This document shows positions 41,250-49,472 of a stretch of 64,000 bases of DNA, one piece after another. The first letter of the stretch is position 1. Each line of letters opens with the position of its first letter. The stretch spans positions 23,382 through 87,381 of the forward strand of contig JANLSK010000329.1 in the NCBI GenBank assembly GCA_031362415.1, given 5' to 3'. This DNA comes from VFJJ01 sp031362415 (lineage in GTDB: Bacteria > Actinomycetota > Acidimicrobiia > IMCC26256 > VFJJ01). Under the pieces are notes generated by a model. It ran no database searches. It was not told where the DNA came from and saw only the letters and a program-made list of their open reading frames with translations. The position numbers were made by a program, and so were the translations under genes.

Positions 41250-42431
41250 ATGGCAGGAGGGGACCGAACGCCGGTCATCGTGGGGATCGGGCTGAGTGAT
41301 GCACCGATCGCACCGCACCTCGACGGGGTGGGCCATCACGTGCAGGCCATGCAGCGGGCGCTCGATGACTGCGGGCTGCCGAAACACGAGATCGACGGGT
41401 ACATGGGTGCCGGGGGCGGCGGCCCGATGGTCGACGACGCCGTCAACATGGCCGAGTACCTGAAGATCGAGCACCGCTGGCTCGATGGCACGATGGTGGG
41501 TGGCTCGTCGTTCGAGTTCCACGTGCAGCACGCGGCGGCGGCCATCAAGGACGGTCTGTGCGACACCGTGTTGTGCACCTACGGCTCCAGTCTGCTCACC
41601 AAGTCGGGCCGCATGCTCGGCAGCAAAGGCTTCCACGTGCCGGGACAGCGGGTCGCCGGCTCGAGCAAGTGGGAGGCGCCCTACGGCAACGTGCTCATCG
41701 GCTCGTACGCCATGGCGGCCAAGCGGCACATGCACGAATACGGGACGAGACCTGAGCACCTGGCCCAGATCGCCGTTGACACCCGCTACCACGCCTCGCT
41801 CAACCCCAACGCCATGTACCGCAACCCGATCACGATCGACGACGTGCTCGACTCGAAGATGATCGCCGACCCGCTGCACAAGCTCGACTGCTGCGTCGTC
41901 TCCGACGGCGGCGGGGCGTTCATCATGACGACCGCCGAGCGGGCTCGCGACCTCAAGCAGAGCCCCGTCTATGTGCTGGGCGCAGCGGCGACGTCGAGTC
42001 ATTGGACCATCAGTCAGATGGAGGACTTCACGACGACCGCGGCGGCCGTCGCCGGTCCGGAGGCCTTCCGTCGGGCCGGGCTCACGCCAGCCGATGTCGA
42101 CGTGCTCCACTTCTACGACAGCTTCACCATCACCGCGCTGTTGATGCTGGAGGATCTGGGATTCTGCAAGAAGGGTGAGGGCGGGCCGTTCGTGGAAGAC
42201 GGCAAGCTCCGCATCGGTGGCTCGCACCCGATGAACCCCGACGGCGGCGGGCTGTCGTCATGCCATCCGGGGATGCGGGGAATCTTCTTGCTGGTGGAGG
42301 CAGCCCGTCAGTTACGAGGCCAGGCCGGACCGTTCCAGGTAGCTGACGCGAACGTGGCCATCGCCTGCGGCTCGGGCGGATGGTTGAGTTGTCTCGGCGT
42401 CGTGCTGCTCGGCAACCAGGCCCCGGCGTGA
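41250..42431 (+). CDS. Thiolase-fold lipid-transfer protein, Ltp2-like (second pair)
   Basis: A 393-residue thiolase-superfamily protein. The ATG at 41250 (MAGGDRTPVIVGIGLSD) has AGGGAGAG four to six bases upstream. The nucleophile region reads TMVGGSSFEFHVQHAA, so the thiolase Cys is missing, as in the paralogue at 25555. It has VLHFYDSFTITALLMLEDLG and MNPDGGGLSSCHPGMRG where Ltp proteins have the Tyr and Gly-rich segments. An aldolase-type role with the following DUF35 gene is inferred. It is followed by DUF35 (64 bp) and an acyl-CoA dehydrogenase (4-bp overlap): the three genes would dehydrogenate, hydrate (elsewhere) and cleave a CoA-bound side chain. Confidence 0.85.
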   Translation: MAGGDRTPVIVGIGLSDAPIAPHLDGVGHHVQAMQRALDDCGLPKHEIDGYMGAGGGGPMVDDAVNMAEYLKIEHRWLDGTMVGGSSFEFHVQHAAAAIKDGLCDTVLCTYGSSLLTKSGRMLGSKGFHVPGQRVAGSSKWEAPYGNVLIGSYAMAAKRHMHEYGTRPEHLAQIAVDTRYHASLNPNAMYRNPITIDDVLDSKMIADPLHKLDCCVVSDGGGAFIMTTAERARDLKQSPVYVLGAAATSSHWTISQMEDFTTTAAAVAGPEAFRRAGLTPADVDVLHFYDSFTITALLMLEDLGFCKKGEGGPFVEDGKLRIGGSHPMNPDGGGLSSCHPGMRGIFLLVEAARQLRGQAGPFQVADANVAIACGSGGWLSCLGVVLLGNQAPA

Positions 42432-42495
42432 GCGGTGTGACCGGTGTGGGCGGCGCGAGCGGTGGCCCCGGCCTGAGCGGCGTGAGAGGGATTCG

Positions 42496-42948
42496 ATGAC
42501 CGTCAACATGGACCGCAGGCCGTTGCCCGAGGTGGCCGATCCGATCACCGAGGAGTTCTTCGCCGGCTGTGCCCGGGGCGAGTTGCTGGTGCAGGAGTGT
42601 GCCGGCTCCGAGTGCGGGCACCGCCAGTTCTACCCCCGTTGGTGCTGTACCCGGTGTGGCGGCGCGGTGCGGTGGATCGTGGGCTCGGGACGGGGTACCG
42701 TCCACACCTACACGGTCATCCGGCAGAACCATGCCGAGCCGTTCCGCTCCGAGCTGCCGTTCGTCGTGGCCATGATCGAGCTTGACGAGGGGCCGCGCAT
42801 GATGAGCAACGTGACCGACGTCGATCCGGAGACGGTAACCATCGGGATGCCCGTCGAGGTGCACTTCGCCGGATCCGACGACGGCTCGGTCACACTCCCG
42901 TTCTTCCGCCCCGCACGCTCGGTGAGCCCGGGGACGGGCGCGCCATGA
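42496..42948 (+). CDS. DUF35 OB-fold protein (second pair)
   Basis: A 150-residue DUF35 protein. The N-terminal zinc ribbon is ECAGSECGHRQFYP...CCTRCGG. The OB-fold core includes GRGTVHTYTVIRQNHAEPF and FVVAMIELDEGPRMMSNVTD. It is the likely partner of the Ltp2-like protein encoded 64 bp upstream, and its stop overlaps the ACAD start by ATGA (42945-42948). The order thiolase-like, DUF35 matches the pair at 26739-25050, but the sequences are clearly different, so the two sets probably handle different substrates. Confidence 0.88.
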   Translation: MTVNMDRRPLPEVADPITEEFFAGCARGELLVQECAGSECGHRQFYPRWCCTRCGGAVRWIVGSGRGTVHTYTVIRQNHAEPFRSELPFVVAMIELDEGPRMMSNVTDVDPETVTIGMPVEVHFAGSDDGSVTLPFFRPARSVSPGTGAP

Positions 42949-44186
42949 GCGTCGAGACCGAAGAGGAGCCTGAGCTCGTCGAGTTCCGGGCCCGGGCCCG
43001 GGAATTCCTTGCGGCCCATGCCATTCTCAAGGGTCACGCCGACGATTTCTCCCAGGGTTATGGGGCTCACACCCTCGAAGGTGAGCGCCATTATCAGGCT
43101 CGCTGCGGCTGGTGGCAGGGCGTGCTGTTCGAGCACGGCTGGGCCTGTCTCACCTGGCCCAAGGAATACGGCGGCCAAGGCCTCACCTCGAAGCACGCCC
43201 GGATCTTCGCCCAGGAGCAGGCCCGACATGGCGTATCGAACGGGGCCTTTTCTGTCGGAATTGGCATGTTCGGGCCCACGATGCTCGTCTACGGAACCGA
43301 GGAGCAGAAACAGCGGTATCTGCTCCCGTTGGCCCGTGGCGAGGAGGTCTGGTGCCAGCTCTTCTCGGAGCCCGGCGCCGGTTCCGATCTCGCCGGGCTC
43401 CGCACTCGGGCCGATCTCGACGGTGACCTCTATCTCGTCAACGGCCAGAAGGTGTGGAACTCGGGTGCCCACTTGGCCGACTGGGGCATCCTGCTCGCCC
43501 GCACCGATTGGGACGTTCCCAAGCACAAAGGCATCACCTACTTCCTGGTCGACATGCACAGTCCCGGGATCGAGTGCCGGCCCATCAAGCAGATCACCGG
43601 CAGCGCGCACTTCAACGAGACGTTCCTCACCGACGTGCACATCCCCCGCGAGAACGTGCTCGGCTCGGTCAACGACGGCTGGCGCGTTGCCAACACCACG
43701 CTCTCGAACGAGCGCACGCTCATCGGCGGCAGTGGCGGCGGTGGGGGAGGGGGCCTGCGTGACCTCTTGGCGCTGGTTCGCGAACGCGGCTTGGCGTCCG
43801 ACCCGGTGGTGCGCCAGCGGGTGGCCAAGACCTATATGCGCCAAGAGATTCTGCGTTTCCTGGGCCTCAAGATGCAGGCGGCCATGCGAGCGGGACGGGC
43901 CCCGGCAGCCGAGGCCTCGATCATGAAGATCCTGATCGGCGACCATCTCCACGAGACGGCCGACCTGGCGCTCGCCCTGCAGGGTCCGGCAGCGTCGCTG
44001 TCGGCGGCCGATGCACCTCAAGCGGGGGCCTGGCAGCATCAACTCCTCAACCAGTTCTCCACCAAGTTCGGCGGCGGCACCGAGCAGATCCAACGCAACG
44101 TGATCGGCGAGCGGGTGCTGGGCCTGCCCAGCGACATCAGGGTCGACAAGGACCGGCCCTTCCGCGACGTCGCCGGCCTGGTGTGA
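42945..44186 (+). CDS. Acyl-CoA dehydrogenase
   Basis: A 413-residue flavoenzyme of the acyl-CoA dehydrogenase family, catalysing alpha,beta-desaturation of an acyl-CoA. Signatures are WPKEYGGQGL, the FAD/substrate segment LFSEPGAGSDLAGL, VNGQKVWNSGAHLADWG, and the C-terminal FGGGTEQIQRNVIGERVLGLP. The Glu of the TEQIQRN motif is the likely catalytic base in this branch, as in many FadE-type enzymes. A Gly run (GGSGGGGGGGL) at about residue 265 is longer than usual in this loop. The ATG overlaps the DUF35 stop. The gene ends before the second 52-bp inverted repeat. Confidence 0.9.
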   Translation: MSVETEEEPELVEFRARAREFLAAHAILKGHADDFSQGYGAHTLEGERHYQARCGWWQGVLFEHGWACLTWPKEYGGQGLTSKHARIFAQEQARHGVSNGAFSVGIGMFGPTMLVYGTEEQKQRYLLPLARGEEVWCQLFSEPGAGSDLAGLRTRADLDGDLYLVNGQKVWNSGAHLADWGILLARTDWDVPKHKGITYFLVDMHSPGIECRPIKQITGSAHFNETFLTDVHIPRENVLGSVNDGWRVANTTLSNERTLIGGSGGGGGGGLRDLLALVRERGLASDPVVRQRVAKTYMRQEILRFLGLKMQAAMRAGRAPAAEASIMKILIGDHLHETADLALALQGPAASLSAADAPQAGAWQHQLLNQFSTKFGGGTEQIQRNVIGERVLGLPSDIRVDKDRPFRDVAGLV

Positions 44187-44264
44187 ACCTCGCCCTGAAT
44201 TCGGGCGAGCGCAAGCTGTCGGCTGGCGCAGCATGGGTTCGGCCTCCGGTTCGTGTGACCGGCC

Positions 44265-44316
44265 CGAGCAGTGTTCACAACGACGTCAAATACCATGTCC
44301 AACTGAACACTGCTCG
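44265..44316. repeat. 52-bp inverted-repeat element, copy 2
   Basis: Arms 44265-44277 and 44304-44316 (core GAGCAGTGTTCA / TGAACACTGCTC) are a perfect 13-bp match, with a 26-bp spacer that differs from copy 1 (1697-1748) at four positions. Where copy 1 has an A-A mismatch in the stem, this copy has a G-C pair, so pairing is restored. It lies between the convergent ACAD and SpoU genes. Confidence 0.8.
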
Positions 44317-44386
44317 AAGATGGCAGGACGGCGTGCTGCGATCGCGGCGTCGACCGGCCTGAGCCGTCGAGCGCCAGCCGAAGCGC

Positions 44387-45235
44387 TCAGGCAAGGTCGG
44401 TGGGGGCGAAGCTGTGGAAGGCCACGGCGGAGGCGGCGGCCACGTTCAGCGAATCGGTCCCTGCGGTCATGGGGATCCGGGCCCGGTGCTGGGCCAAGGC
44501 CAGCGCGGCGTCCGAGAGCCCGGGGCCCTCGGCGCCCACCATGAGCGCCAGCGGTGGGCGCACCTTCGCGGCGACGGTGGTGATCGGCTCGGCCGTGGGG
44601 TCGGGCGTCAACGCCACCACGGTGTAGCCGGCGCCGGCGATGTGAGTGAGCGCTTCGGGCCAGGCTTCGGGAGCGATCCGGGCGTGGGGGATCGTGAGCA
44701 CATGACCCATCGAGACCCTCACGCAGCGGCGGTACCAGGGATCGCTGCAACGGGGATCGAGGAGAACAGCGTCGATCCCGAGGGCCGAGGCGTTGCGGAA
44801 GATCGAGCCCAGGTTCGTGTGGTCGTTGATGGCCTCGCACACCACCACCCGCTCCGATGTGGCGAGCAGGTCGGCCATCGATCGCGGTGGGGGACGGTCG
44901 ACGGCCGCCAGCACGCCTCGGTGAACCGAGAACCCCGATACCCCGGCCAGCACATCGTGCGCCGCCACGTACACCACGACGCCACGGTCGAGTGATCGCT
45001 CCAGGTCGCCTCGGTGGGCATCGAGCTGGTGCGGTGACACGAGCACCGAGCGAATGCGGAGCCCCGACACGATCAGGCGGCTCAACACCAGTGATCCCTC
45101 GGCTACGAAGAGCCCATGCTCGGCCTCGTACGAGGTCCGCAACGCGGCGTCGGTGAGGTCTCGATACTCGGAGATCCGAGGATCGTCGGGATCGGTGATG
45201 GTGACGGTCGGCCGCAGGAAGGGATGGGTCGGCAC
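44387..45235 (-). CDS. SpoU/TrmH-family RNA 2'-O-methyltransferase
   Basis: A 282-residue SPOUT methyltransferase. The start is a GTG at 45235, two bases after the stop of the MDMPI-family gene. The N-terminal substrate-binding domain includes VLSRLIVSGLRIRSVLVSPHQ. The C-terminal SPOUT motifs are NDHTNLGSIFRNA (motif 1), LMVGAEGPGLS (motif 2) and IPMTAGTDSLNVAAASAVAFH (motif 3, the trefoil knot with the SAM site). It methylates the ribose of a tRNA or rRNA; the target base cannot be told. It is the last gene of a minus-strand run from the ligase at 49299. Confidence 0.9.
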   Translation of the reverse strand: MPTHPFLRPTVTITDPDDPRISEYRDLTDAALRTSYEAEHGLFVAEGSLVLSRLIVSGLRIRSVLVSPHQLDAHRGDLERSLDRGVVVYVAAHDVLAGVSGFSVHRGVLAAVDRPPPRSMADLLATSERVVVCEAINDHTNLGSIFRNASALGIDAVLLDPRCSDPWYRRCVRVSMGHVLTIPHARIAPEAWPEALTHIAGAGYTVVALTPDPTAEPITTVAAKVRPPLALMVGAEGPGLSDAALALAQHRARIPMTAGTDSLNVAAASAVAFHSFAPTDLA

Positions 45236-45237
45236 GC

Positions 45238-46077
45238 TCAGCCGAAGAAGCGGTAGCGCTCGACGAAGGCCTCGGCGTCGGAACCCTCGGCCGAGACCCC
45301 GCCGAGCTCGGCCGCCTGCGCCGGACGTCCGGCAACGAGCAACGCCCACGCCGCCGCCCGGGAAGCAACCCGCCCCGTCGGTTGGGGGCGCTCGCTCGGC
45401 GGGCCGGCGATCGCAGCAGGCGCAGCGGGCGCCACGATGGCTTTCCCGCCGTCCATGACGATGTCGAACGTGCGACCGTGGGGTCCGTCGAGCTCGACAT
45501 GCAGACAGGCACCGTCGCCCAATCGGGCCTTCTTGGCGGCGCCCCAGCCGGCGAGGTCGACGGCCCGCTCCACGGCGCAGCCGATCACGAGAGGCTCGCT
45601 CTCGACGTTCAACGGACGGCCCAGGCCGGCCCGAAGGTCGTAGAGGTGAACACCGAGGTCGAACAGGCGAATGTCGGCGAGCCCGGCCTGGGTGGTCGGG
45701 CCCAGGGGCCCATTGGCTATGCCGGCCCAGCCGGCCTCATCGAAGGCAGCCAACCGCTCGAGCTGGGCCCGTCCTGCCCGCAGCGCCTCGTCGCAGACCT
45801 CGACGTGGGTCCAGCCCCGCCGGGCCACCACCCCCGACTCGGTGAAGGCGTCGAGACCCTCCTTGGGGTTCACCCAACCTTCGGGGGGTGCCACGGAAGG
45901 GAAGCCCTGGAACCCGCCCTCCACGGCGCCGAGATGGGCCACGAGATCGTGCACGTCCCAGTCGGGACACGGCGTTCGCCGGGCCCAGTCGTCGTCGCCG
46001 ATCGTGGGGAGGATGGCGGCCACGGCGTCCCAGACCTGACGGAGGCCGGCCAAGGAGTCAGCGGGTGTGAGCGGCAT
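45238..46077 (-). CDS. MDMPI-family (mycothiol-dependent) protein
   Basis: A 279-residue protein of the mycothiol-dependent maleylpyruvate isomerase / DinB-like fold. The family mark is the N-terminal CPDWDVHDLVAHLGAVEGGF (WDVHDLVAHL is typical), with the His and other residues that bind a divalent metal. The C-terminal domain holds LADIRLFDLGVHLYDLRAGLG and the SCP2-like LDGPHGRTFDIVMDGGKAIV. Most members use mycothiol as cofactor and their substrates are unknown. It sits between the MFS and SpoU genes on the minus strand. Confidence 0.8.
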   Translation of the reverse strand: MPLTPADSLAGLRQVWDAVAAILPTIGDDDWARRTPCPDWDVHDLVAHLGAVEGGFQGFPSVAPPEGWVNPKEGLDAFTESGVVARRGWTHVEVCDEALRAGRAQLERLAAFDEAGWAGIANGPLGPTTQAGLADIRLFDLGVHLYDLRAGLGRPLNVESEPLVIGCAVERAVDLAGWGAAKKARLGDGACLHVELDGPHGRTFDIVMDGGKAIVAPAAPAAIAGPPSERPQPTGRVASRAAAWALLVAGRPAQAAELGGVSAEGSDAEAFVERYRFFG

Positions 46078-46146
46078 GCGCCGAGCTTACGAGCCGCCGC
46101 TCGCCGGTGGCCGAGCCTCCGGTCGCCGATCCTGTGCGGGAGGAGG

Positions 46147-47715
46147 TCAATCCTCGGGGCCGGCCGCCGCGGGGGAGACCTCGCCGACGGTGCGACGCAG
46201 CGGCTGTTCCTTGAGAAACAGCATGAACCCCAAGGCCGCGAGACACAACGGGATCGCCACGACATAGGTGGTGTGGATGGCGTCGGCGAACGACTCGATG
46301 ACGCCGGCCTGGATGTCGTCGGGGAGGGCCCGGATGACGCGAGGCGAACCCTGGAGGTCCGACGGGTCGGGCAGCGTGGCCCGGGCCTCGGCCGACACGT
46401 TCTCCGCCAGGCCCGACGAAAGGCGGCTGCTGAAAATGGCGGTGAACATGGCGGCGCCGAACGTGTTGCCGATGGCCCGGTAGAATTGGATCGACGATGT
46501 GACCGCGCCCATGTCGCGGTGCTCCACGATGTTCTGCGCAGCGAGCGTGGCGACGAGCATGATCGGGCCCATCCCCAGTCCCATCACGAACATCGGGGCG
46601 ATCACCTCCCATGCGCTCGAGGTGGTGTCGAGCGTGGTGAGCCACACGAAGGCCGCAGTCATCAGGGCCAACCCGATGATCGGCACGGGCCGGTAACGCT
46701 GGTAGCGCACGATCAGCCGGCCGGCGGTGATCGACGCGCTGGTGGTGCCGAGCATCATGGGCATGATGAGCAGGCCGGAGTTCGTGGCCGAGACGCCGGT
46801 GACGACCTGGAGGAACAGGGGCAGGAACAGCGTGGCCCCGAACATGGCTCCACCGACAACGAACACCGCGGCCGCGATGGTCCGGTAGATGCCAATCCTG
46901 AAGAACCGCATGGGGATGATGGGCTCGGCGGCCCTCATCTCTTGGAACACCAGCATGATCGCGGCGACGGTCCCCAGCCCCAGCAGGCCGAGCGTGGTGG
47001 CCGATCGCCAGCCGTGGCGCTGGCCGCTCCAGACCAGCGCCAGCATGAGGGGGGTGACCGAGATGGTGATGAGCGTTGCGCCCGCCCAGTCGATGGCGTG
47101 CTCGCGGGGCGGGTTCCGGTAGGTGATGCGGGTCTGCACCACGGCGGCGGCGGCCAGTCCGACGGGGATGTTCACCCAGAAACACCATTGCCAGGAGGCG
47201 TGGTCGACGATGAAGCCCCCGATGAGGGGTCCGGTGACGGCCGCCAGCGCGTACACGGCACCGATGAAGCCGGCGTACCGACCGCGCTCGGCTGGCGAGA
47301 CGATGTCGGCCATGATCGCCATGGGCAGCGCCATGAGCCCGCCCCCGCCCAGTCCCTGGATGGAGCGGCTGACGATGAGCTGGCCCATGTCCTGGGACAG
47401 GGCCGCGGCCACCGAACCCACGAGGAACAGCGCGATCGAGCCCTGCATCACCGCCCGGCGACCGTACAGATCGCTGATCTTGCCCGTGAGCGGCGTGGCG
47501 ATCGTCGACGTGAGCAGGTAGCCGATGGACAGCCAGCCCAAGCGCGAGGCCCCCCCGAATTCGCCGGCGATGCGAGGGAGCGCGGTCTGCAGGATCGTGG
47601 CGTCGAGCCCGGCCATGAAGCTCGCCGCCCCCAAGGCGAACAACACCAGCATGATCTGGCGATGGCTGAACTCGCCGACCCGGGGCGGCTCACCTTTTGT
47701 GCGGGCCCGCGCCAT
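46147..47715 (-). CDS. MFS drug/solute exporter, DHA2 (EmrB/QacA) family
   Basis: A 522-residue, 14-helix major facilitator. Family motifs are LDATILQTALPRIAGEF (the conserved DxTIVNxALP-like segment in TM1), GKISDLYGRRAVMQ (motif A, between TM2 and TM3), SRSIQGLGGGGLMALPMAI (motif B-like) and GYAGFIGAVYALAAVTGPLIGG (motif C, proton antiport). It should export a hydrophobic compound in exchange for protons. Its start is 15 bp downstream of the acyl-CoA ligase gene, so it may pump out the product or a toxic intermediate of that ligase pathway (inference). Confidence 0.9.
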   Translation of the reverse strand: MARARTKGEPPRVGEFSHRQIMLVLFALGAASFMAGLDATILQTALPRIAGEFGGASRLGWLSIGYLLTSTIATPLTGKISDLYGRRAVMQGSIALFLVGSVAAALSQDMGQLIVSRSIQGLGGGGLMALPMAIMADIVSPAERGRYAGFIGAVYALAAVTGPLIGGFIVDHASWQWCFWVNIPVGLAAAAVVQTRITYRNPPREHAIDWAGATLITISVTPLMLALVWSGQRHGWRSATTLGLLGLGTVAAIMLVFQEMRAAEPIIPMRFFRIGIYRTIAAAVFVVGGAMFGATLFLPLFLQVVTGVSATNSGLLIMPMMLGTTSASITAGRLIVRYQRYRPVPIIGLALMTAAFVWLTTLDTTSSAWEVIAPMFVMGLGMGPIMLVATLAAQNIVEHRDMGAVTSSIQFYRAIGNTFGAAMFTAIFSSRLSSGLAENVSAEARATLPDPSDLQGSPRVIRALPDDIQAGVIESFADAIHTTYVVAIPLCLAALGFMLFLKEQPLRRTVGEVSPAAAGPED

Positions 47716-47730
47716 GGGAGACGGGGCGAG

Positions 47731-49299
47731 CTAGATCTTGCGGGTCTGGCCGACCCAGTACGGGTCGCGCAGGCGGCGCTTGTACAGCTTGCCGTTGGGA
47801 TCGCGGGGGAGAGCGTCGCTGAAGTCGATGGTGCGCGGGAGCTTGTACTTGGCGAGCTGGGTGGCCGCCCACCGGAGGATCTCGGCGGCCAGCTCGGGCG
47901 AGGGCACCGCGTCGGCGCCGGGCACCAGCTCGACGACGGCCTTGATCTCCTCGCCGAGGTCGGTGTGGGGGATGCCGAACACGGCCACGTCGGCGATGAG
48001 CGGATGCTGGACGAGCGCCCCTTCGATCTCGGCGGGGTAGATGTTGACGCCTCCGGCGATGATCATGTCGGTGGCCCGGTCGTTCAGGAACAAGAAGCCA
48101 TCGGGGTCGAAGTAACCGACGTCGCCGACGGTGAAGAAGCCCCGCAGCCGCGACGCCTGGGTCTTGGCGTCGTCCTTGTAGTACTCGAAGTTCGGGGCAC
48201 CGCCCATGCGCATGTAGATCGTCCCGGCTTGGCCGGTGGGCACGTCGTTGCCGTCGGCGTCGACCACGATCACCTCGGAGTTGGGCCAGGGCCGCCCGAC
48301 CGTGCCGGGATGGGCCAGCCACTCCTGCGGGGACACGATGGTCCCGCCGCCCTCGGTGGCGGCGTAGTACTCCCAGATCACCGGGCCCCACCAGTCGAGC
48401 ATGCGCCGCTTGGTCTCGACGGGGCAGGGAGCTGCGGCGTGCACCATCTCGCGCAGCGACGAGAGGTCGTATTTCGTGCGCTCGGCCTCGGGCAGGCTGA
48501 GCATGCGGTTGAACATCGTGGGGACCATGTGCGACTGGGTGACCCGGTAGCGCTCGTAGCGCGAGAGCGCCTCCTCGGGTGTCCACCGGTCCATGAGCAC
48601 GACCAGATGGCCGAAGTGCAACGAGATGGTGGCCCAGTTGTTGACGGCCGTGTGGTAGAGCGGCGCCTGGGTGATGTGCACCCCACCATCGTGGGGCTTG
48701 GTACCGAAGAGCGAGAACAGCCCGCCGCTGTTGGTGGCCATCACGTCGGGGTCGACGCCGGGCAGCGCCCGGCGCACGCCTTTGGGTCGGCCCGTCGTGC
48801 CTGACGTGTAGAACATGGGCGAGCCAGCCGTGCGTTCGGCCGGACGGGTCGCGGGCTGGCCGGCGATGAGCTCGGCGAAGGGCCGAAAGCCCTCGACGGT
48901 GCCGACCGAGAAGCGGTGACTGGCCGGAACGCTCGTCTCGGTGAGCACGCGCGCGGCCTCGCCGGCGAAGCGCTCGTGGACGATGAGCACCTTGGTCTCG
49001 GAGTCGTTGACGATGTACGCGATCTCGGGGCCCACGAGGTGCCAGTTGACGGTGGTGGTGTAGAACCCGGTCTGGAAACCGGCCAGCCCGCACGCCACCT
49101 GCTCGAAGCAGTTGGGGAGCACGGTCGTGACCTGGTCGCCGGCCCGCAAGCCCAAGGCCAGCAAGCCGTTGGCGACGCGATTGGCGAGCTCGTACAGCTC
49201 GCCGAAGCTGAGCTGCTCGTGCTCGGGCGACGCGATCGCCGGCCGATCGGGCACGGCCTCGGCGATCTTCCAGAATCCCAGGAGCGAGGTGTCGGTCAT
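47731..49299 (-). CDS. Acyl-CoA synthetase (FadD-type)
   Basis: A 522-residue ligase. The P-loop is MFYTSGTTGRPKG, the adenine motif YYAATEGGG, the hinge GFFTVGDVGYFDPDGFLFLNDR (as VGDVGYFDPDGF) and the C-terminal DALPRDPNGKLYKRRL carries the catalytic lysine. It resembles FadD4/FadD13-type ligases for medium to bulky acids. It begins 11 bp downstream of a KstR-like site (49310-49323), the best regulatory signal seen for any gene here, and faces a divergent SDR gene. An MFS exporter follows. Confidence 0.9.
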   Translation of the reverse strand: MTDTSLLGFWKIAEAVPDRPAIASPEHEQLSFGELYELANRVANGLLALGLRAGDQVTTVLPNCFEQVACGLAGFQTGFYTTTVNWHLVGPEIAYIVNDSETKVLIVHERFAGEAARVLTETSVPASHRFSVGTVEGFRPFAELIAGQPATRPAERTAGSPMFYTSGTTGRPKGVRRALPGVDPDVMATNSGGLFSLFGTKPHDGGVHITQAPLYHTAVNNWATISLHFGHLVVLMDRWTPEEALSRYERYRVTQSHMVPTMFNRMLSLPEAERTKYDLSSLREMVHAAAPCPVETKRRMLDWWGPVIWEYYAATEGGGTIVSPQEWLAHPGTVGRPWPNSEVIVVDADGNDVPTGQAGTIYMRMGGAPNFEYYKDDAKTQASRLRGFFTVGDVGYFDPDGFLFLNDRATDMIIAGGVNIYPAEIEGALVQHPLIADVAVFGIPHTDLGEEIKAVVELVPGADAVPSPELAAEILRWAATQLAKYKLPRTIDFSDALPRDPNGKLYKRRLRDPYWVGQTRKI

Positions 49300-49309
49300 C
49301 GGCGGAGAC

Positions 49310-49323
49310 TAGAACAAGTTCTG
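49310..49323. promoter_or_regulatory. KstR-type operator between fadD-like and SDR genes
   Basis: TAGAACAAGTTCTG matches TnnAACnnGTTnnA except the last base. The AGAAC-AA-GTTCT dyad starts 11 bp upstream of the ligase start codon, at the position of a repressor that blocks initiation, and could also influence the divergent SDR/BKACE operon at 49473. It is the twin of the site at 6084-6097. Confidence 0.6.
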
Positions 49324-49472
49324 CGTTCGTCTCCGGGTTGGCGTGGCGGGGGGCATCGGCGTGGCCTTCGTCGCCATCGCGGCGCCCGTCTCACTCTGCG
49401 AGCGCCGGCCGCGGCCGTAGCCACAGACGCCACAATTGCTGGCGGAACGGGGCGTGGCCCAGACTCGGTGCC

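Noticed and set aside
45382..48804. Very long open frame on the plus strand over the MFS and ligase genes
   Set aside because: It is antisense to three strong genes with clear motifs; GC-rich third positions leave few stops on the other strand. It encodes a charged, unconserved sequence.
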